DNA from: Alteribacillus sp. YIM 98480
Lineage (GTDB): Bacteria; Bacillota; Bacilli; Bacillales; Marinococcaceae
DNA length: 64,000 nt
Assembly: GCF_009765375.1 (NCBI RefSeq)
Contig: NZ_VTOK01000012.1
Coordinates: forward strand, 86,816 to 150,815
Reading direction: 5' to 3'
Of the stretch, positions 44,902-54,791 are shown piece after piece. The translations under genes and the position numbers were made by a program. The first letter of the stretch is position 1. Each line of letters opens with the position of its first letter. The notes beneath the pieces were generated by a model. The model did no database searches, was not told where the DNA came from, and saw nothing but the letters and a program-made list of their open reading frames with translations.

Positions 44902-46134
44902 ATGGAGAATTTTGAAAGAAGATTGGAAAATTACGCTGAACTTGCAATAAAAAAAGGGGTCAACATTCAACCAAATCAACCTCTCTTTATTAATGCTCCG
45001 ATAACTTCAGCAGCTTTTGTTCGTCTATTAGCAAAAAAAGCATATGATGCGGGAGCTAAAAACGTTCATGTAGACTGGGCAGATGAAGAACTTTCTCGTA
45101 TTAAATATGAAAAAGCTCCAGATGAAGCTTTTAAAGAATTCCCTAGCTGGATTGCCAAAGGAAGAGAAGAATTAGCTGAAAACGGAGCAGCATTTATAAC
45201 AGTAAAATCGACTGATCCCGATCTTTTAAAAGGAATAGATCAAGGCCGAATAGCAAATGCAAATAAAACGGCCGGCGAAGCAATGGATACATTTCGTTCT
45301 TATATCCAATCAGATATGGTAAGCTGGCTTGTTATCGCAACCCCTTCTACTGGCTGGGCTAAAAAAGTTTTTCCTGATGCATCCGAAGAAGAAGCAGAAA
45401 AAAATTTGTGGGATGAAATTTTTAAAGCCGTTCGAGCAGATCAGGAAAATCCAGTTGAAAAATGGGACGAACATAATAAAAAATTACAAGAAAAAGCTGC
45501 ATTTTTAAATGAAAAAGCGTTCAAGCAGCTCCACTACAAAGCGCCAGGTACAGATTTAACGATTGATCTTCCTGACGGCCATATATGGGCTGGCGGCGGC
45601 AGTGTAAACAAAGATGGTGTTCATTTCATTGCAAATATGCCTACTGAAGAAGTGTTTACTGTTCCTCATAAAACAGGAGTCAACGGTTATGTAAGAAACA
45701 CCAAACCTCTTAATTACAGTGGAAATGTCATTGATGATTTTACTATTCATTTTAAAGATGGAAAAATTACAGAATTTGAAGCAAAAGAAGGGGAAGAAAC
45801 GTTAAAAAATTTAATAGATACTGACGAAGGCTCCCATTATTTAGGAGAGGTTGCCCTTGTCCCCCACAGTTCTCCCATTTCCCAATCCGGCACATTGTTT
45901 TATAACACTCTTTTTGACGAAAATGCTTCTAACCACCTCGCTATAGGCAGTGCCTATGCCTTTTGTATTAAAAATGGCACAGAGATGTCGAAAGAAGAAA
46001 AAGAAGCAAATGGCTTAAACACAAGTATTACGCATGTTGATTTCATGGTAGGCAGTGGAGTAATGGATATTGACGGAAGACTTTCAAATGGAGAAACAGA
46101 ACCGTTGATGAAAAATGGAGAATGGGTTATTTAA
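44902..46134 (+). CDS. ampS: M29-family aminopeptidase (AmpS/PepS-like)
   Basis: A metal-dependent cytoplasmic aminopeptidase. The 410-aa protein has the thermophilic-aminopeptidase layout. The metal-ligand segments near the C-terminus are GEVALVPHSSPISQSG, LFYNTLFDENASNHLAIG and NTSITHVDFMVGS. AAAAGGAGAA lies before the ATG. The length equals that of B. subtilis AmpS as I recall. The pdxK gene follows in the same direction after about 95 bp, though a joint transcript is not proven. Confidence 0.92.
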   Translation: MENFERRLENYAELAIKKGVNIQPNQPLFINAPITSAAFVRLLAKKAYDAGAKNVHVDWADEELSRIKYEKAPDEAFKEFPSWIAKGREELAENGAAFITVKSTDPDLLKGIDQGRIANANKTAGEAMDTFRSYIQSDMVSWLVIATPSTGWAKKVFPDASEEEAEKNLWDEIFKAVRADQENPVEKWDEHNKKLQEKAAFLNEKAFKQLHYKAPGTDLTIDLPDGHIWAGGGSVNKDGVHFIANMPTEEVFTVPHKTGVNGYVRNTKPLNYSGNVIDDFTIHFKDGKITEFEAKEGEETLKNLIDTDEGSHYLGEVALVPHSSPISQSGTLFYNTLFDENASNHLAIGSAYAFCIKNGTEMSKEEKEANGLNTSITHVDFMVGSGVMDIDGRLSNGETEPLMKNGEWVI

Positions 46135-46228
46135 TGTTTTACATCTTCTACAAAGAATGTTTGTGACTAAACATTTGTGGAATATGAATTATACGAAAAT
46201 CTTTGATATTAAAGCGAGGCGAACCTTC

Positions 46229-47053
46229 ATGTCTTTAAAAAAAGTCCTTACTATTGCTGGGTCTGATACTAGCGGAGGTGCTGGAATTCAAGCTGATTTA
46301 AAAACTTTTCAAGAACTCGGGGTTTATGGCATGACTTCTTTGACCACCATTGTTGCACAGGATCCCCATCAAGGTTGGCATCATGCTGTCTATCCCCAAG
46401 AGCATTCTGTTATTGAAGCACAACTAGAAACCGTTTTAGCTGGTGTCGGAGTGGATGCTGCTAAAACCGGTATGCTTGGATCAATAGAAACAATAGAATT
46501 GGTAGCTAATAAGGTAGATCAATATCATATCGAAAAACTAGTTGTGGATCCTGTAATGGTCTGCAAAGGAGCTGATGAAGCCCTTAACCCTGAAGTGGAT
46601 CAGCATTTACGAGAAGTCCTGGTTCCAAAAGCTTTAGTAGTAACTCCAAACCTTTTTGAAGCTTCTCAGATTGCTAACATGGATGCTATCCAAAGTGTAG
46701 AAGAAATGAAAAAAGCTGCAGTAACCATTTATGAGCAAGGGCCTTCTTTTGTTATTATAAAAGGGGGAGGCGAAACGGGCGAGGATCAATCCATCGATGT
46801 TTCATATGACGGAAAAAGTTTTGAGTATATTGAGGCACCAAAAATTCATACAGAGTATACTCATGGCGCAGGTTGCACCTATTCGGCTGCGATTACTGCA
46901 GAATTGGCTCATGGAAAACCAGTAAGAGAAGCCATTGAAACCGCTAAGCAGTTTATCACTGCTGCTATTACAGATTCCTTCCCTCTTAATCAATATATTG
47001 GCCCTGTCAACCATACAGCTTACCGTTACCAATCGGCGAAAAAAGAACACTAA
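46229..47053 (+). CDS. pdxK: Pyridoxine/pyridoxal kinase (ThiD-type)
   Basis: Phosphorylates vitamin B6 vitamers. The 274-aa ribokinase-like protein has TIAGSDTSGGAGIQADLKTF, VVDPVMVCKGADE and HGAGCTYSAAITAELAHG. The Cys residues in MVCKG and GAGCT are the pair described for Gram-positive pyridoxal kinases of ThiD ancestry, which favours PdxK over HMP kinase. The start is the ATG at 46229 (GAGGCG 6 nt upstream); the earlier frame overlaps the end of ampS and is not homologous. Confidence 0.88.
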   Translation: MSLKKVLTIAGSDTSGGAGIQADLKTFQELGVYGMTSLTTIVAQDPHQGWHHAVYPQEHSVIEAQLETVLAGVGVDAAKTGMLGSIETIELVANKVDQYHIEKLVVDPVMVCKGADEALNPEVDQHLREVLVPKALVVTPNLFEASQIANMDAIQSVEEMKKAAVTIYEQGPSFVIIKGGGETGEDQSIDVSYDGKSFEYIEAPKIHTEYTHGAGCTYSAAITAELAHGKPVREAIETAKQFITAAITDSFPLNQYIGPVNHTAYRYQSAKKEH

Positions 47054-47062
47054 TATAAACTG

Positions 47063-47092
47063 AAGCCCCTGAAGACTTGAACTCCAGGGGCT
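47063..47092. terminator. Hairpin between pdxK and the ABC transporter genes
   Basis: AGCCCCTG pairs with CAGGGGCT across 13-14 nt. The T-runs are weak. It separates convergent genes. Confidence 0.5.
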
Positions 47093-47098
47093 GGTTAA

Positions 47099-47821
47099 TT
47101 ATAATACTTTACTTAAAAAAGATTGGGTTCTCGGGTTTTGCGGGTTATCAAATAGCTGTGACGGCGGTCCTTCTTCCATAAATACGCCTTCATCAATGAA
47201 GAATACACGATCACCTACTTCTTTAGCGAACCCCATTTCATGCGTAACTACTACCATTGTCATTCCTTCTTCAGCTAAATCCTTCATAACAGCCAGTACA
47301 TCTCCAACTAACTCCGGATCCAAAGCCGAAGTGGGCTCATCAAACAGCATCACTTTAGGATTCATTGCTAGTGCTCTAGCAATAGCCACTCGCTGTTTTT
47401 GTCCTCCAGATAAGCTGTTAGGATAAACATGAGCCTTATCTTTTAAACCAACTTTATCTAATAATGGTAAAGCAGTTTCTTCTGCTTCAGCTTTTGTAAC
47501 CTTTTTTACTTTTAATGGCGCTAAAATAATATTTTCTAATACAGTTAAATGAGGAAATAAGTTAAAGTGCTGAAAAACCATACCTACCTCAGAACGTACC
47601 TTATTGATATCAGTAGCTGGGTCCGTTAAATCATTGCCATCAATTACAACATGTCCGTCTGTAATTTCTTCTAACATATTTAAACAACGTAAAAAAGTAC
47701 TCTTCCCAGACCCAGAAGGACCAATAACACATACCACTTCTTTTTCTTTGATTTCTGTAGTTAAACCTTTTAGTACTTCTGTCTCTCCAAAAGACTTATG
47801 CAGATCTTTTACTTGTATCAT
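47099..47821 (-). CDS. Polar amino-acid ABC transporter ATP-binding protein (GlnQ-like)
   Basis: Energises amino-acid import with the neighbouring permease and binding protein. The 240-aa ATPase has Walker [10 protein letters not shown] (about 33-41), signature [19 protein letters not shown], Walker [14 protein letters not shown] and the His-switch VVVTHEM. Highly typical of the HisP/GlnQ class. It overlaps the end of the permease by 4 bp. Substrate cannot be fixed by sequence; glutamine, arginine or cystine are all possible. Confidence 0.93.
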   Translation of the reverse strand: MIQVKDLHKSFGETEVLKGLTTEIKEKEVVCVIGPSGSGKSTFLRCLNMLEEITDGHVVIDGNDLTDPATDINKVRSEVGMVFQHFNLFPHLTVLENIILAPLKVKKVTKAEAEETALPLLDKVGLKDKAHVYPNSLSGGQKQRVAIARALAMNPKVMLFDEPTSALDPELVGDVLAVMKDLAEEGMTMVVVTHEMGFAKEVGDRVFFIDEGVFMEEGPPSQLFDNPQNPRTQSFLSKVL

Positions 47822-48477
47822 TCTCTTTCAAACCTCCGTTCGTACTGACGCAAAATGAGCATAGAAGGTATGGTAATTACTAAATAAAAAATAGCTACCA
47901 TTATGTAAGACTCAAAATCAGCAAATGTAGAACTGGCATATTGGCGTCCCTCATACATTAAATCTGTAACTGCAATTGCTGAAAATAAAGAAGTATCTTT
48001 AAGGCTAATAATAAATTGATTTCCAAGCGGCGGAATCATTCGTCTTAATGCTTGCGGCCAAATAATATAAAGCATAGTTTGGCGTGATGATAATCCAAGT
48101 GATCGACCTGCTTCTGTTTGACCTTTATCTACGGATTGAACAGCTCCTCGGACAATTTCAGCTATATAAGCTCCAGCATTAGCAGCAATTGCTATAATAG
48201 AAGCCGTTAATTTATCAAGGTTTATGTTCATAAAATCTGAAAGCCCAAAATATATAAAAAATATTTGAACTAAAAGCGGTGTGCCCCGTACTAGTTCAAC
48301 GTAAATCGTCGCAATTCCATAAACTATTTTAATTTTGGAGAGCCTCATTAAACCAAATATGGCTCCAAGAACAAAACCTATGGCTACACCGGTGATCGTT
48401 ATCAAAAGGGTAAACAGGAATCCGGACCATAAATTTGGCAAAATTTCTATATAATGATTAGTTGTAAACACATACAT
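47818..48477 (-). CDS. Polar amino-acid ABC transporter permease
   Basis: Membrane subunit of the same importer. The 219-aa protein has about five membrane helices and the permease EAA-like loop ([33 protein letters not shown]). The start is ATG at 48477 (GGGGAGAGG 6 nt upstream); the earlier frame adds only seven residues that include the ribosome binding site. The binding-protein gene is 630 bp upstream, an unusual spacing for this operon type. Confidence 0.92.
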   Translation of the reverse strand: MYVFTTNHYIEILPNLWSGFLFTLLITITGVAIGFVLGAIFGLMRLSKIKIVYGIATIYVELVRGTPLLVQIFFIYFGLSDFMNINLDKLTASIIAIAANAGAYIAEIVRGAVQSVDKGQTEAGRSLGLSSRQTMLYIIWPQALRRMIPPLGNQFIISLKDTSLFSAIAVTDLMYEGRQYASSTFADFESYIMVAIFYLVITIPSMLILRQYERRFERE

Positions 48478-48668
48478 TTGTTTCCTCTCCCCCTGCAATA
48501 AACATTAGAAAAACGCTAAAAACGTACAGTTGAACCATAGGATAGGTTTATATCGCCAATGCCACAAAGCGCGGCTTTTTGGTGACAGGATCTAAGGAAC
48601 TTGTGTTAAGTTCACAAATAATTGTGCCAGACACAGTAGTCGACACTATCCAATGTAATTCTAACAAT

Positions 48669-48735
48669 CTTGTGGCGGCAGCAGCACATGGTACGTCCTG
48701 TACGTTGAAGCTGTAGTTTTCTTATACTCTTTACC
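48669..48735 (+). repeat. Interspersed degenerate repeat, family B, weak copy
   Basis: CTTGTGGCGG near 48669 and GCTGTAGTTTTCTTATACT at 48710-48728 resemble the CTGTGGCGG and CGTAGTTTT-CTTATACTTT landmarks of the copy at 7196-7289. Confidence 0.4.
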
Positions 48736-48874
48736 GGTAATCTTGGCCCTTTGTCAAATGGTGTGGAACAATTCTCCTAATAAAGGACTGTCCCAAAAAT
48801 GTATCAGTCATTGCTTTTGTGGCATGGGTAGTGCAGCATGGGGCTGACATTTGTTCATGTAATATAGAAGGTTT

Positions 48875-48954
48875 GGCGGACATGTATTCCCTATCACATG
48901 ACTAAGCGGTGGATATTGTTCGATTTGCAGTATATAGCCGATGCAATGTCCGCC
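48875..48954. repeat. 80-bp element with 9-bp perfect inverted ends
   Basis: GGCGGACAT at 48875-48883 is the exact complement of ATGTCCGCC at 48946-48954. The interior has no coding frame. It resembles small non-autonomous elements or structured repeats. Only one copy is in the window. Confidence 0.5.
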
Positions 48955-49068
48955 CCCTATTTTGCAGTAATTTCACCATACGTCCACGCGCCCCGTTTTC
49001 TCTGATTTCAAAGGAGACACCACAACATTTACTATAAAGCCTGGACATTCTCCTAACAGTGCAAAGTA

Positions 49069-49100
49069 AAAGCGTGACAATATCAAAATGTCACGCTTTT
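49069..49100 (-). terminator. Terminator after the binding-protein gene
   Basis: AAAAGCGTGACA pairs perfectly with TGTCACGCTTTT. On the minus strand four T follow; on the plus strand the T-run is longer. It would limit read-through into the permease and ATPase genes. Confidence 0.65.
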
Positions 49101-49110
49101 TTTCAAATTT

Positions 49111-49977
49111 TTATTCTTCCTCACTATCTTCAGGAGCTTCTCCAAACCACTCTGTGTAAATTTCGTCAAATTCTCCGCTTTCCTTTAACGAGTCTATAGC
49201 TTCGTCTACTTCATCGCGAAGTTCAGAGTCTTTCGGGAAGGCTATGCCATATTGTTCACCTTGTAATAGATCACCAACCGTAACAAGCTCTCCTCCTGCT
49301 TCTGTCTCTGCATAATACTCAACATTAGGTTTATCATACAACACTGCATCTGTCCGTTCGGTAAGTACACTTCGATATGCTTCTGTAATTTCAGGGAACG
49401 CTTCAACATTTGCTTCAGTATTTTCTTGGAGATAATCTTCACTGGTAGAGCCAACACGTGTTGCGACTGTCATTCCGTCCACATCGTCTATCGAAGAAAT
49501 CTCCTCATTACCATCTAATACGGCTAAAATTAAGCCAGCGTCATAGTAAGGCTGAGAAAAATCAATATTCTCTTCACGCTCTTCTGTAATAGTCATTCCA
49601 GCAATTCCTATATCAAAACGTCCGGAAGGAATAGCAGATACAATTCCAGAAAACTCCATTTGTTCAATTTCTATATCAAATCCTGCTTCATCGGCGATTG
49701 CATTAATTAAATCAATATCAAATCCAATTAGTTCGTCGGTTTCTTGATCAATAAACTCAAAAGGTACATAGTTATTATCCGTTGCTACAGAATATGTAGG
49801 CTTCTCCCCATCCTCTGCGGCTTCTTCAGCATCTTCTTCATTTTCAGCCCCGTTTTCTGTCTCTTCGGCAGCATCCTCTTCTCCAGTTGTCTCCTCCTCC
49901 GGATCATCTCCAGATCCACAAGCTGCTATGAAAAACAACAACATAGCAAGGAGAGAAAACATAAAAAATTTTTTCAT
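49111..49977 (-). CDS. Polar amino-acid ABC transporter substrate-binding lipoprotein
   Basis: Captures the amino acid outside the membrane. The 288-aa protein has a lipoprotein signal (LLFFIAACGSG), a long Glu/Asp-rich linker of about 35 residues, then the SBP_bac_3 domain: YVPFEFID, LIGFDIDLINAIADEAGFDI, GRFDIGIAGMTITEEREENI (parts). The very acidic linker and surface suggest a salt-tolerant organism. GGGGGATTTT precedes the ATG. Its operon partners lie beyond the 630-bp gap. Confidence 0.92.
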   Translation of the reverse strand: MKKFFMFSLLAMLLFFIAACGSGDDPEEETTGEEDAAEETENGAENEEDAEEAAEDGEKPTYSVATDNNYVPFEFIDQETDELIGFDIDLINAIADEAGFDIEIEQMEFSGIVSAIPSGRFDIGIAGMTITEEREENIDFSQPYYDAGLILAVLDGNEEISSIDDVDGMTVATRVGSTSEDYLQENTEANVEAFPEITEAYRSVLTERTDAVLYDKPNVEYYAETEAGGELVTVGDLLQGEQYGIAFPKDSELRDEVDEAIDSLKESGEFDEIYTEWFGEAPEDSEEE

Positions 49978-50004
49978 GACAAAATCCCCCTTATATTATA
50001 CAGA

Positions 50005-50031
50005 ACCCGGCATTCACGAATAATGCCGGGT
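50005..50031. promoter_or_regulatory. 27-bp perfect palindrome upstream of the binding-protein gene
   Basis: ACCCGGCATT and AATGCCGGGT form a perfect 10-bp inverted repeat with a 7-nt centre. A TATAAT follows four bases later on the minus strand, then GGGGG and the ATG at 49977. There is no T-run, so it is more likely an operator or a 5'-leader hairpin than a terminator. Confidence 0.5.
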
Positions 50032-50116
50032 ATTGGCAAAAGTATAACACAAAAATTTCTAAATTGAAAATATTGAGATATTAATGAAAATCACTCTATA
50101 TTTTCTACTATTTAAC

Positions 50117-51532
50117 TCACAATGTCTTACGATGAACTTTACTGCCATTGTAGCTGAATTTTACTTTTTTCCCGTCCACTACAGTTTCTAGATGGACATT
50201 TCTTCCCCAAAGCCGGTACAGATAAGGAAGGGTCTTTTCCAAGTACTTTATATCTAATTCTTCTTCTTCGAAATGATGTGTAATATAAAGCTCTCCAGCT
50301 TTTGCATAGTCGCCGTCTGTAACTGTTAAATAAGGAAATCCTCCATTCACTCTGGAACGAATAATTTGATCCCGGACATTTTGCCATTCTTTATCTACAA
50401 TGGTATAATCTCTGCCTTGTTTCTGAAATAAATACATATCCTCTTTCTGAACTAACTCTTTAGTTACGTAATTCCTAATGAAAGACGTGTCAGACTCCAG
50501 CTCTCGAACTTCAAATAATTTTTCTCTGCCGCTGCCAGGTTCCACACCAAGTTCTTGGAGCCTTTCACCTGGATGATTGTATCGTTCTTCAATATCTTCA
50601 AATATTTTAAGCCCTAAATGGTAAGGATTTATTGTCGTTTTAGAAGGTTGTATGACGCTGGCATTTAACTTTGCAAATTCTACACTTTCTTCCGTACTCA
50701 GATCCATTTCTCTCAATATTCTCGCGTGCCAATAAGACGCCCATCCCTCATTCATAATTTTAGTTTCTAACTGCGGCCAAAAATATAACATCTCTTCACG
50801 CATCATAGTCAAAATATCCCTCTGCCAGCTTTCCAAGTCTCTGCTGTATTCTTCAATAAACAATAGTAAGTCTTTTTCCGGCCGTGGCGGAAAAGCTTTC
50901 TTTTTTCTTTTTTTCGGGGTTGCTTTTTCCTTTTCATCTAACCTCCATAAATCTTCATACGGACCCGGCTTCTCGTTGAATGATGGCTCTTCTTCCTCTT
51001 CTGTTTCAATGGTCCAATCGAGCTTTGGACGGACAAGACTAGGATCAATGTGTTCTTGTACAGCAAGAACGGCATCTAAAAACTGCTCTACTTCATCTTT
51101 TCCATGGACCATTTCATAGTGTGATATTCTTTCTGCTGCTGCTGCCATACTTTCTACCATATCTTTTCTTGTGTTTGAAAACCGGACATTATTTTTAAAA
51201 AAGTCACAATGGGCAAGCACGTGCGCCACAATTAATTTGTTTTGAATTAATGAGTTACTCTCTAATAAAAACGCATAACATGGGTTCGAATTAATTACTA
51301 ATTCATATATCTTGCTTAAACCTAAGTCGTAATGCAGCTTCATTTTGTGGAACTGTTTTCCAAAGCTCCAGTGAGAATAACGAGTTGGCATACCATATGC
51401 TCCAAATGTATAAATAATATCAGCTGGACAAATTTCATAGCGCATGGGATAAAAATCTAAACCAAAGCCTTCTGCTATTTCAGTTATTTCTTCAATCGAC
51501 CTTTTTAACTCCTTTTCTTCATGAGTATTCAC
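50117..51532 (-). CDS. spoVR: SpoVR-family protein
   Basis: In B. subtilis SpoVR is needed for normal spore cortex; the reaction is unknown. The 471-aa protein has the family start [30 protein letters not shown] (parts), [32 protein letters not shown] segment and [20 protein letters not shown] charged insertion (about 185-225, including KKRKKKAF) is linker-like. GGAGGGAAT precedes the ATG. Monocistronic. Confidence 0.93.
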   Translation of the reverse strand: MNTHEEKELKRSIEEITEIAEGFGLDFYPMRYEICPADIIYTFGAYGMPTRYSHWSFGKQFHKMKLHYDLGLSKIYELVINSNPCYAFLLESNSLIQNKLIVAHVLAHCDFFKNNVRFSNTRKDMVESMAAAAERISHYEMVHGKDEVEQFLDAVLAVQEHIDPSLVRPKLDWTIETEEEEEPSFNEKPGPYEDLWRLDEKEKATPKKRKKKAFPPRPEKDLLLFIEEYSRDLESWQRDILTMMREEMLYFWPQLETKIMNEGWASYWHARILREMDLSTEESVEFAKLNASVIQPSKTTINPYHLGLKIFEDIEERYNHPGERLQELGVEPGSGREKLFEVRELESDTSFIRNYVTKELVQKEDMYLFQKQGRDYTIVDKEWQNVRDQIIRSRVNGGFPYLTVTDGDYAKAGELYITHHFEEEELDIKYLEKTLPYLYRLWGRNVHLETVVDGKKVKFSYNGSKVHRKTL

Positions 51533-51679
51533 AATATTCCCTCCTCCACTCTTCTTACCTTTACTATATGAAAACAGAAGGCAACAATGAACATTTAGTA
51601 CATTCCTTTTGATAGAGATAGACTCTTAGTTTGTTGTATATTTAAAGAAGGAATAAACTGCAGTGGAGGTGGATAAAGA

Positions 51680-51952
51680 ATGATTAAACAACATATTGTT
51701 GTACATGGAAAAGTTCAAGGTGTCGGCTTTAGAAATTTCACCCAAGCCGAAGCGCTAAAATTAGGAATTAAAGGGTGGGTAAGAAATAAAGCAAATGGTA
51801 CAGTGGAGATAGAAGCTGAGGGGAATGAAAAAAAAATGGCACATTTCTTGGATGCTATAGCTGAGGGCAGCAAATTTTCGAAAGTCCAAAACTTAGACAT
51901 AAGCGAAATAGATACTGTCCAACATAAAGGAACCTTTGAAGTGAAATATTAA
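51680..51952 (+). CDS. acyP: Acylphosphatase
   Basis: Hydrolyses acyl phosphates such as 1,3-bisphosphoglycerate. The 90-aa protein has the signature HGKVQGVGFRNFTQ with the phosphate-binding loop and Arg, and GWVRNKANGTVEIEAEG with the catalytic Asn. GGAGGTGG lies before the ATG. Divergent from spoVR. The small family is well recognised, so confidence is high; B. subtilis calls it yflL/acyP. Confidence 0.94.
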   Translation: MIKQHIVVHGKVQGVGFRNFTQAEALKLGIKGWVRNKANGTVEIEAEGNEKKMAHFLDAIAEGSKFSKVQNLDISEIDTVQHKGTFEVKY

Positions 51953-51966
51953 AAACACTTTATTAT

Positions 51967-52004
51967 AAAAACTTCGCTTGCCGCCTAGGCGGACTTGCTT
52001 TGCC
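51967..52004 (+). repeat. Interspersed degenerate repeat, family B, left-end fragment
   Basis: AAAAACTTCGCTTGCCGCC at about 51967 matches AAAAACTCGGCTTGCCGC of the copy at 7196-7289. The right-hand landmark is missing. Confidence 0.4.
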
Positions 52005-52033
52005 GTCATGTGCCTATAAACGGAAAATCCTGA

Positions 52034-52074
52034 AACGGCGGCATTCAAACGTTCTGAACGTTGAACGCCGCCGA
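52034..52074. terminator. Long hairpin between acyP and the NAT gene
   Basis: CGGCGGC-TTCAA-CGTTC pairs with GAACG-TTGAA-GCCGCCG with one G-T pair and one bulge. The T-run is weak on both strands. It lies between two convergent genes. Confidence 0.6.
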
Positions 52075-52126
52075 TTTGCTTATAACCATTTATTCTTAAC
52101 AGTATAACAAAATGCTTCCTTGCGTA

Positions 52127-52963
52127 TTATGGGTTCTCAGAAAATATATCTACATCTTTATCTGAGAGAATATCAAGCGCTTCTGTCACAGGCAGCTTAG
52201 GCATCTTAAATTCATCCATCAATACTTGTTGAAGGGCATTTCGATTCGGAAGTATTTTAGTTAATACTCCCCCGTTACCATTACGTATCGTAAATTTTCT
52301 ATTAACAAGCGAAAGACCTCTTCTTTTTTCTGGCTGCCACAGCTGACAGCGCAAAACATTCATGAACAAAGCTTCTTTTCGAAACGTTAATGTTACCCAA
52401 GGTTCAAAATCTTCCAGCTTCATTTTATCAAAAACAGAGAACGTCCATTTTTTATCCGTGATTTGATCTCCTCTAACTCTTATGTAAGTATATTCTCCAT
52501 ATTCTTCACCAGGTAAAAATAACAGTTTCTCCCCTGCAAATGGCGGAATAGAATGCTTTCTTCCATGAAACGGTATCGGATCAAATAATGGTGCAGTCGT
52601 TCCTACATCTACATATAAAAGCCTCCCATTGATTTCAGGATCGTGAAGAATAATAGCCATGTGTTCTTCTCCTGGTCTAATGAGATGTCCTTTAAAACCA
52701 AGAGACTTTAATAAGTCAAATAAACATGAATTTAAGGCAAAACAGGTACCTCCTGTATGATAATTCCTATGATCTTCTAAAAACTTTTCAATGGAAGGTA
52801 AAGGAGCAGAACCTTTATATTGCTGATACAGCAAAAGTTTACTAACATTTTCGAATGGAAATGTCCGAACATGCGCTCGTATAATTTTTTTTAAGTACTT
52901 TCGTGAAGGAGTTTCTTGTTTAAGTTTTAGCGTCTGCAAGTAGTCGCTTATCCAGGTGTTCAT
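52127..52963 (-). CDS. Arylamine N-acetyltransferase
   Basis: Acetyl-CoA-dependent acetylation of arylamines or similar compounds, in the cytoplasm. The 278-aa protein has the Cys-His-Asp triad: Cys74 in HTGGTCFALN, His101 in GEEHMAII and Asp119 in YVDVGTTAP. The N-terminus FPFENVSKLL is typical. I use the ATG at 52963 (AAAGGGG 7 nt upstream) and not the TTG two codons earlier. Physiological substrate unknown. Confidence 0.9.
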   Translation of the reverse strand: MNTWISDYLQTLKLKQETPSRKYLKKIIRAHVRTFPFENVSKLLLYQQYKGSAPLPSIEKFLEDHRNYHTGGTCFALNSCLFDLLKSLGFKGHLIRPGEEHMAIILHDPEINGRLLYVDVGTTAPLFDPIPFHGRKHSIPPFAGEKLLFLPGEEYGEYTYIRVRGDQITDKKWTFSVFDKMKLEDFEPWVTLTFRKEALFMNVLRCQLWQPEKRRGLSLVNRKFTIRNGNGGVLTKILPNRNALQQVLMDEFKMPKLPVTEALDILSDKDVDIFSENP

Positions 52964-53054
52964 ATTCAAACCCCTTTAAATAAAAAATCTTATCATTACT
53001 CTAAAGAATATTAACGCTCCGGACGAAAAGTTCTCCGGAGCGCATCCCATATTT

Positions 53055-54791
53055 TTAAATATACTGGTTCACTTTTGCCATTACGTCCATTTTTAATTGA
53101 AGTAGTTGCTCTTCAGCATTCTCCATATTCTTTTCTGTTACCCCAAAATAAAATTTTACTTTAGGCTCTGTTCCTGATGGGCGGATGCAAAACCAAGCTC
53201 CATCTTCTCTAATGTATTTTAACACGTTGGACACTGGTAATTCGATCTTTTCTTTTTTACCCCCTTTTATAAATGAACGCTCAGACGTTTGGTAATCTTC
53301 AATTATTTTAATGGATTTGCCACTTATTGAAGCCGGGGGATTAAGGCGAAAGTCTTTTAGCAGACCATCAATTTTTTCGGCACCTTCTTTTCCTTTTAAC
53401 GTTAAAGAATCTAAATCTTCAAGAAAGTATCCGTATTTTTCATAGATATCCATTAGTCCGTCATAAAGTGTTTTACCCTGTTCTTTGAACCATAGTGTCA
53501 TTTCTGCGGCTAATAATGCTGCTTGTACAGCATCTTTATCGCGTACAAAATCGCCAATTAAATATCCATAGGATTCTTCATATCCAAACTGAAAATCATA
53601 TGTTCCATCTTCTTCAAATTGTTTAATTTTTTCTCCAATAAATTTGAATCCAGTCAGAGTATCCATAACTTTCAAACCATAATTTTCTGCAATAACACGG
53701 CCGATATCCGAAGTCACAATTGTTTTCAACATCACTCCATTATCCGGAATAAAACCCTGCTTTTTACGTTCAGAAAGTAAGTATTCTAACAACAAAGCAC
53801 CTGTTTGATTCCCGGTAAGCAGCTGATAATGAGTATCTGCACCTTTTACTGCAACCCCAACCCGGTCTGCATCTGGGTCTGTTGCGATTAACACATCCGC
53901 ATCTTGTTTGATTCCTTCTTTAATAGCTAGTTCAAACGCAGCTTTCTCTTCTGGGTTAGGACTTTTAATGGTGGAAAATTCAGGGTCAGGAAGCGCTTGT
54001 TCCTTCACAACATGAACATTTGTAAAGCCGCTTGTTTCTAACACTCTAGTTACAGGAATGTTGGCCGTACCGTGAAGAGGAGTAAAAACAATAGAAACTT
54101 GGTCTCCTTTTTCTTGGATCAGTTCAGGATTAACACTTATGGTTTGCAGTTCATCATTATAAGCCTCATCTATTTCTTCCCCGACTACTTGAAGAAGTCT
54201 TGACGCCTTCATTTCATTTTCTTCAGCAGCTTCTACTAACAGCTCATCTTCAACTTGCTCTACTTTCTCTATAATCGCTTTTGCAGGTTTAGGCGGGAAT
54301 TGACCGCCATCATCGCCGTAAATTTTAAAACCGTTATATTCAGGGGGATTATGGCTCGCAGTTATTACAACACCTGCAAACGCCTTTAATTTACGTACTG
54401 CATAAGAAAGTTCAGGTGTTGGGCGCAGTTCTTGAAATATGTATGTTTGTATCTTATGGGCCCCAAGGGTTAGAGCTGTTTCTAAAGCAAACTCTTTGGA
54501 ATGATACCTTGAATCAAATGCAATAACCACCCCACGAGATTTTGCTTGTTCTCCATGATCTTCTATATACCTTGCGAGTCCTTCTGCTGCTCTTCTAATC
54601 GTAAATTTATTCATACGGTTAGTACCTGGTCCAATTTCCCCGCGCATTCCACCTGTACCAAATTCTAAATATTTATAAAAGCAGTCCTCAAGCTGTTTTT
54701 CATCCGCACTTATCTGTTCGAGCTGCTTTTTTAATTGTTGATCAATCCAAATATTCGTTTTCCAACGTTCCCAGTGTTTTCTCCATTCCAT
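53055..54791 (-). CDS. pgcA: Alpha-phosphoglucomutase/phosphomannomutase
   Basis: Interconverts glucose 6-phosphate and glucose 1-phosphate. The 578-aa protein has the phosphoserine loop [16 protein letters not shown], the metal loop [14 protein letters not shown], the sugar loop [11 protein letters not shown] and the phosphate loop [16 protein letters not shown]. All four catalytic loops are present. I choose the ATG at 54791 (AAAGGAGTG 7 nt upstream); the longer frame adds ten residues. It is divergent from the glycogen operon, whose GlgC uses glucose 1-phosphate. Confidence 0.95.
   Translation of the reverse strand: MEWRKHWERWKTNIWIDQQLKKQLEQISADEKQLEDCFYKYLEFGTGGMRGEIGPGTNRMNKFTIRRAAEGLARYIEDHGEQAKSRGVVIAFDSRYHSKEFALETALTLGAHKIQTYIFQELRPTPELSYAVRKLKAFAGVVITASHNPPEYNGFKIYGDDGGQFPPKPAKAIIEKVEQVEDELLVEAAEENEMKASRLLQVVGEEIDEAYNDELQTISVNPELIQEKGDQVSIVFTPLHGTANIPVTRVLETSGFTNVHVVKEQALPDPEFSTIKSPNPEEKAAFELAIKEGIKQDADVLIATDPDADRVGVAVKGADTHYQLLTGNQTGALLLEYLLSERKKQGFIPDNGVMLKTIVTSDIGRVIAENYGLKVMDTLTGFKFIGEKIKQFEEDGTYDFQFGYEESYGYLIGDFVRDKDAVQAALLAAEMTLWFKEQGKTLYDGLMDIYEKYGYFLEDLDSLTLKGKEGAEKIDGLLKDFRLNPPASISGKSIKIIEDYQTSERSFIKGGKKEKIELPVSNVLKYIREDGAWFCIRPSGTEPKVKFYFGVTEKNMENAEEQLLQLKMDVMAKVNQYI

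Larger units (their letters stand above)
48478..49110. other. Repeat-rich gap between transporter genes
   Basis: About 630 bp with no supported gene. It holds a family B-like fragment (about 48669-48735), a palindrome-ended element (48875-48954), and a hairpin terminator at 49069-49100. Both neighbours are on the minus strand, so the gap breaks an otherwise standard transporter operon. Confidence 0.6.

Noticed and set aside
48784..48800. GGACTGTCCCAAAA as a lone IS1182-type end
   Set aside because: Resembles insertion-sequence ends, but there is no transposase sequence or matching second end nearby.
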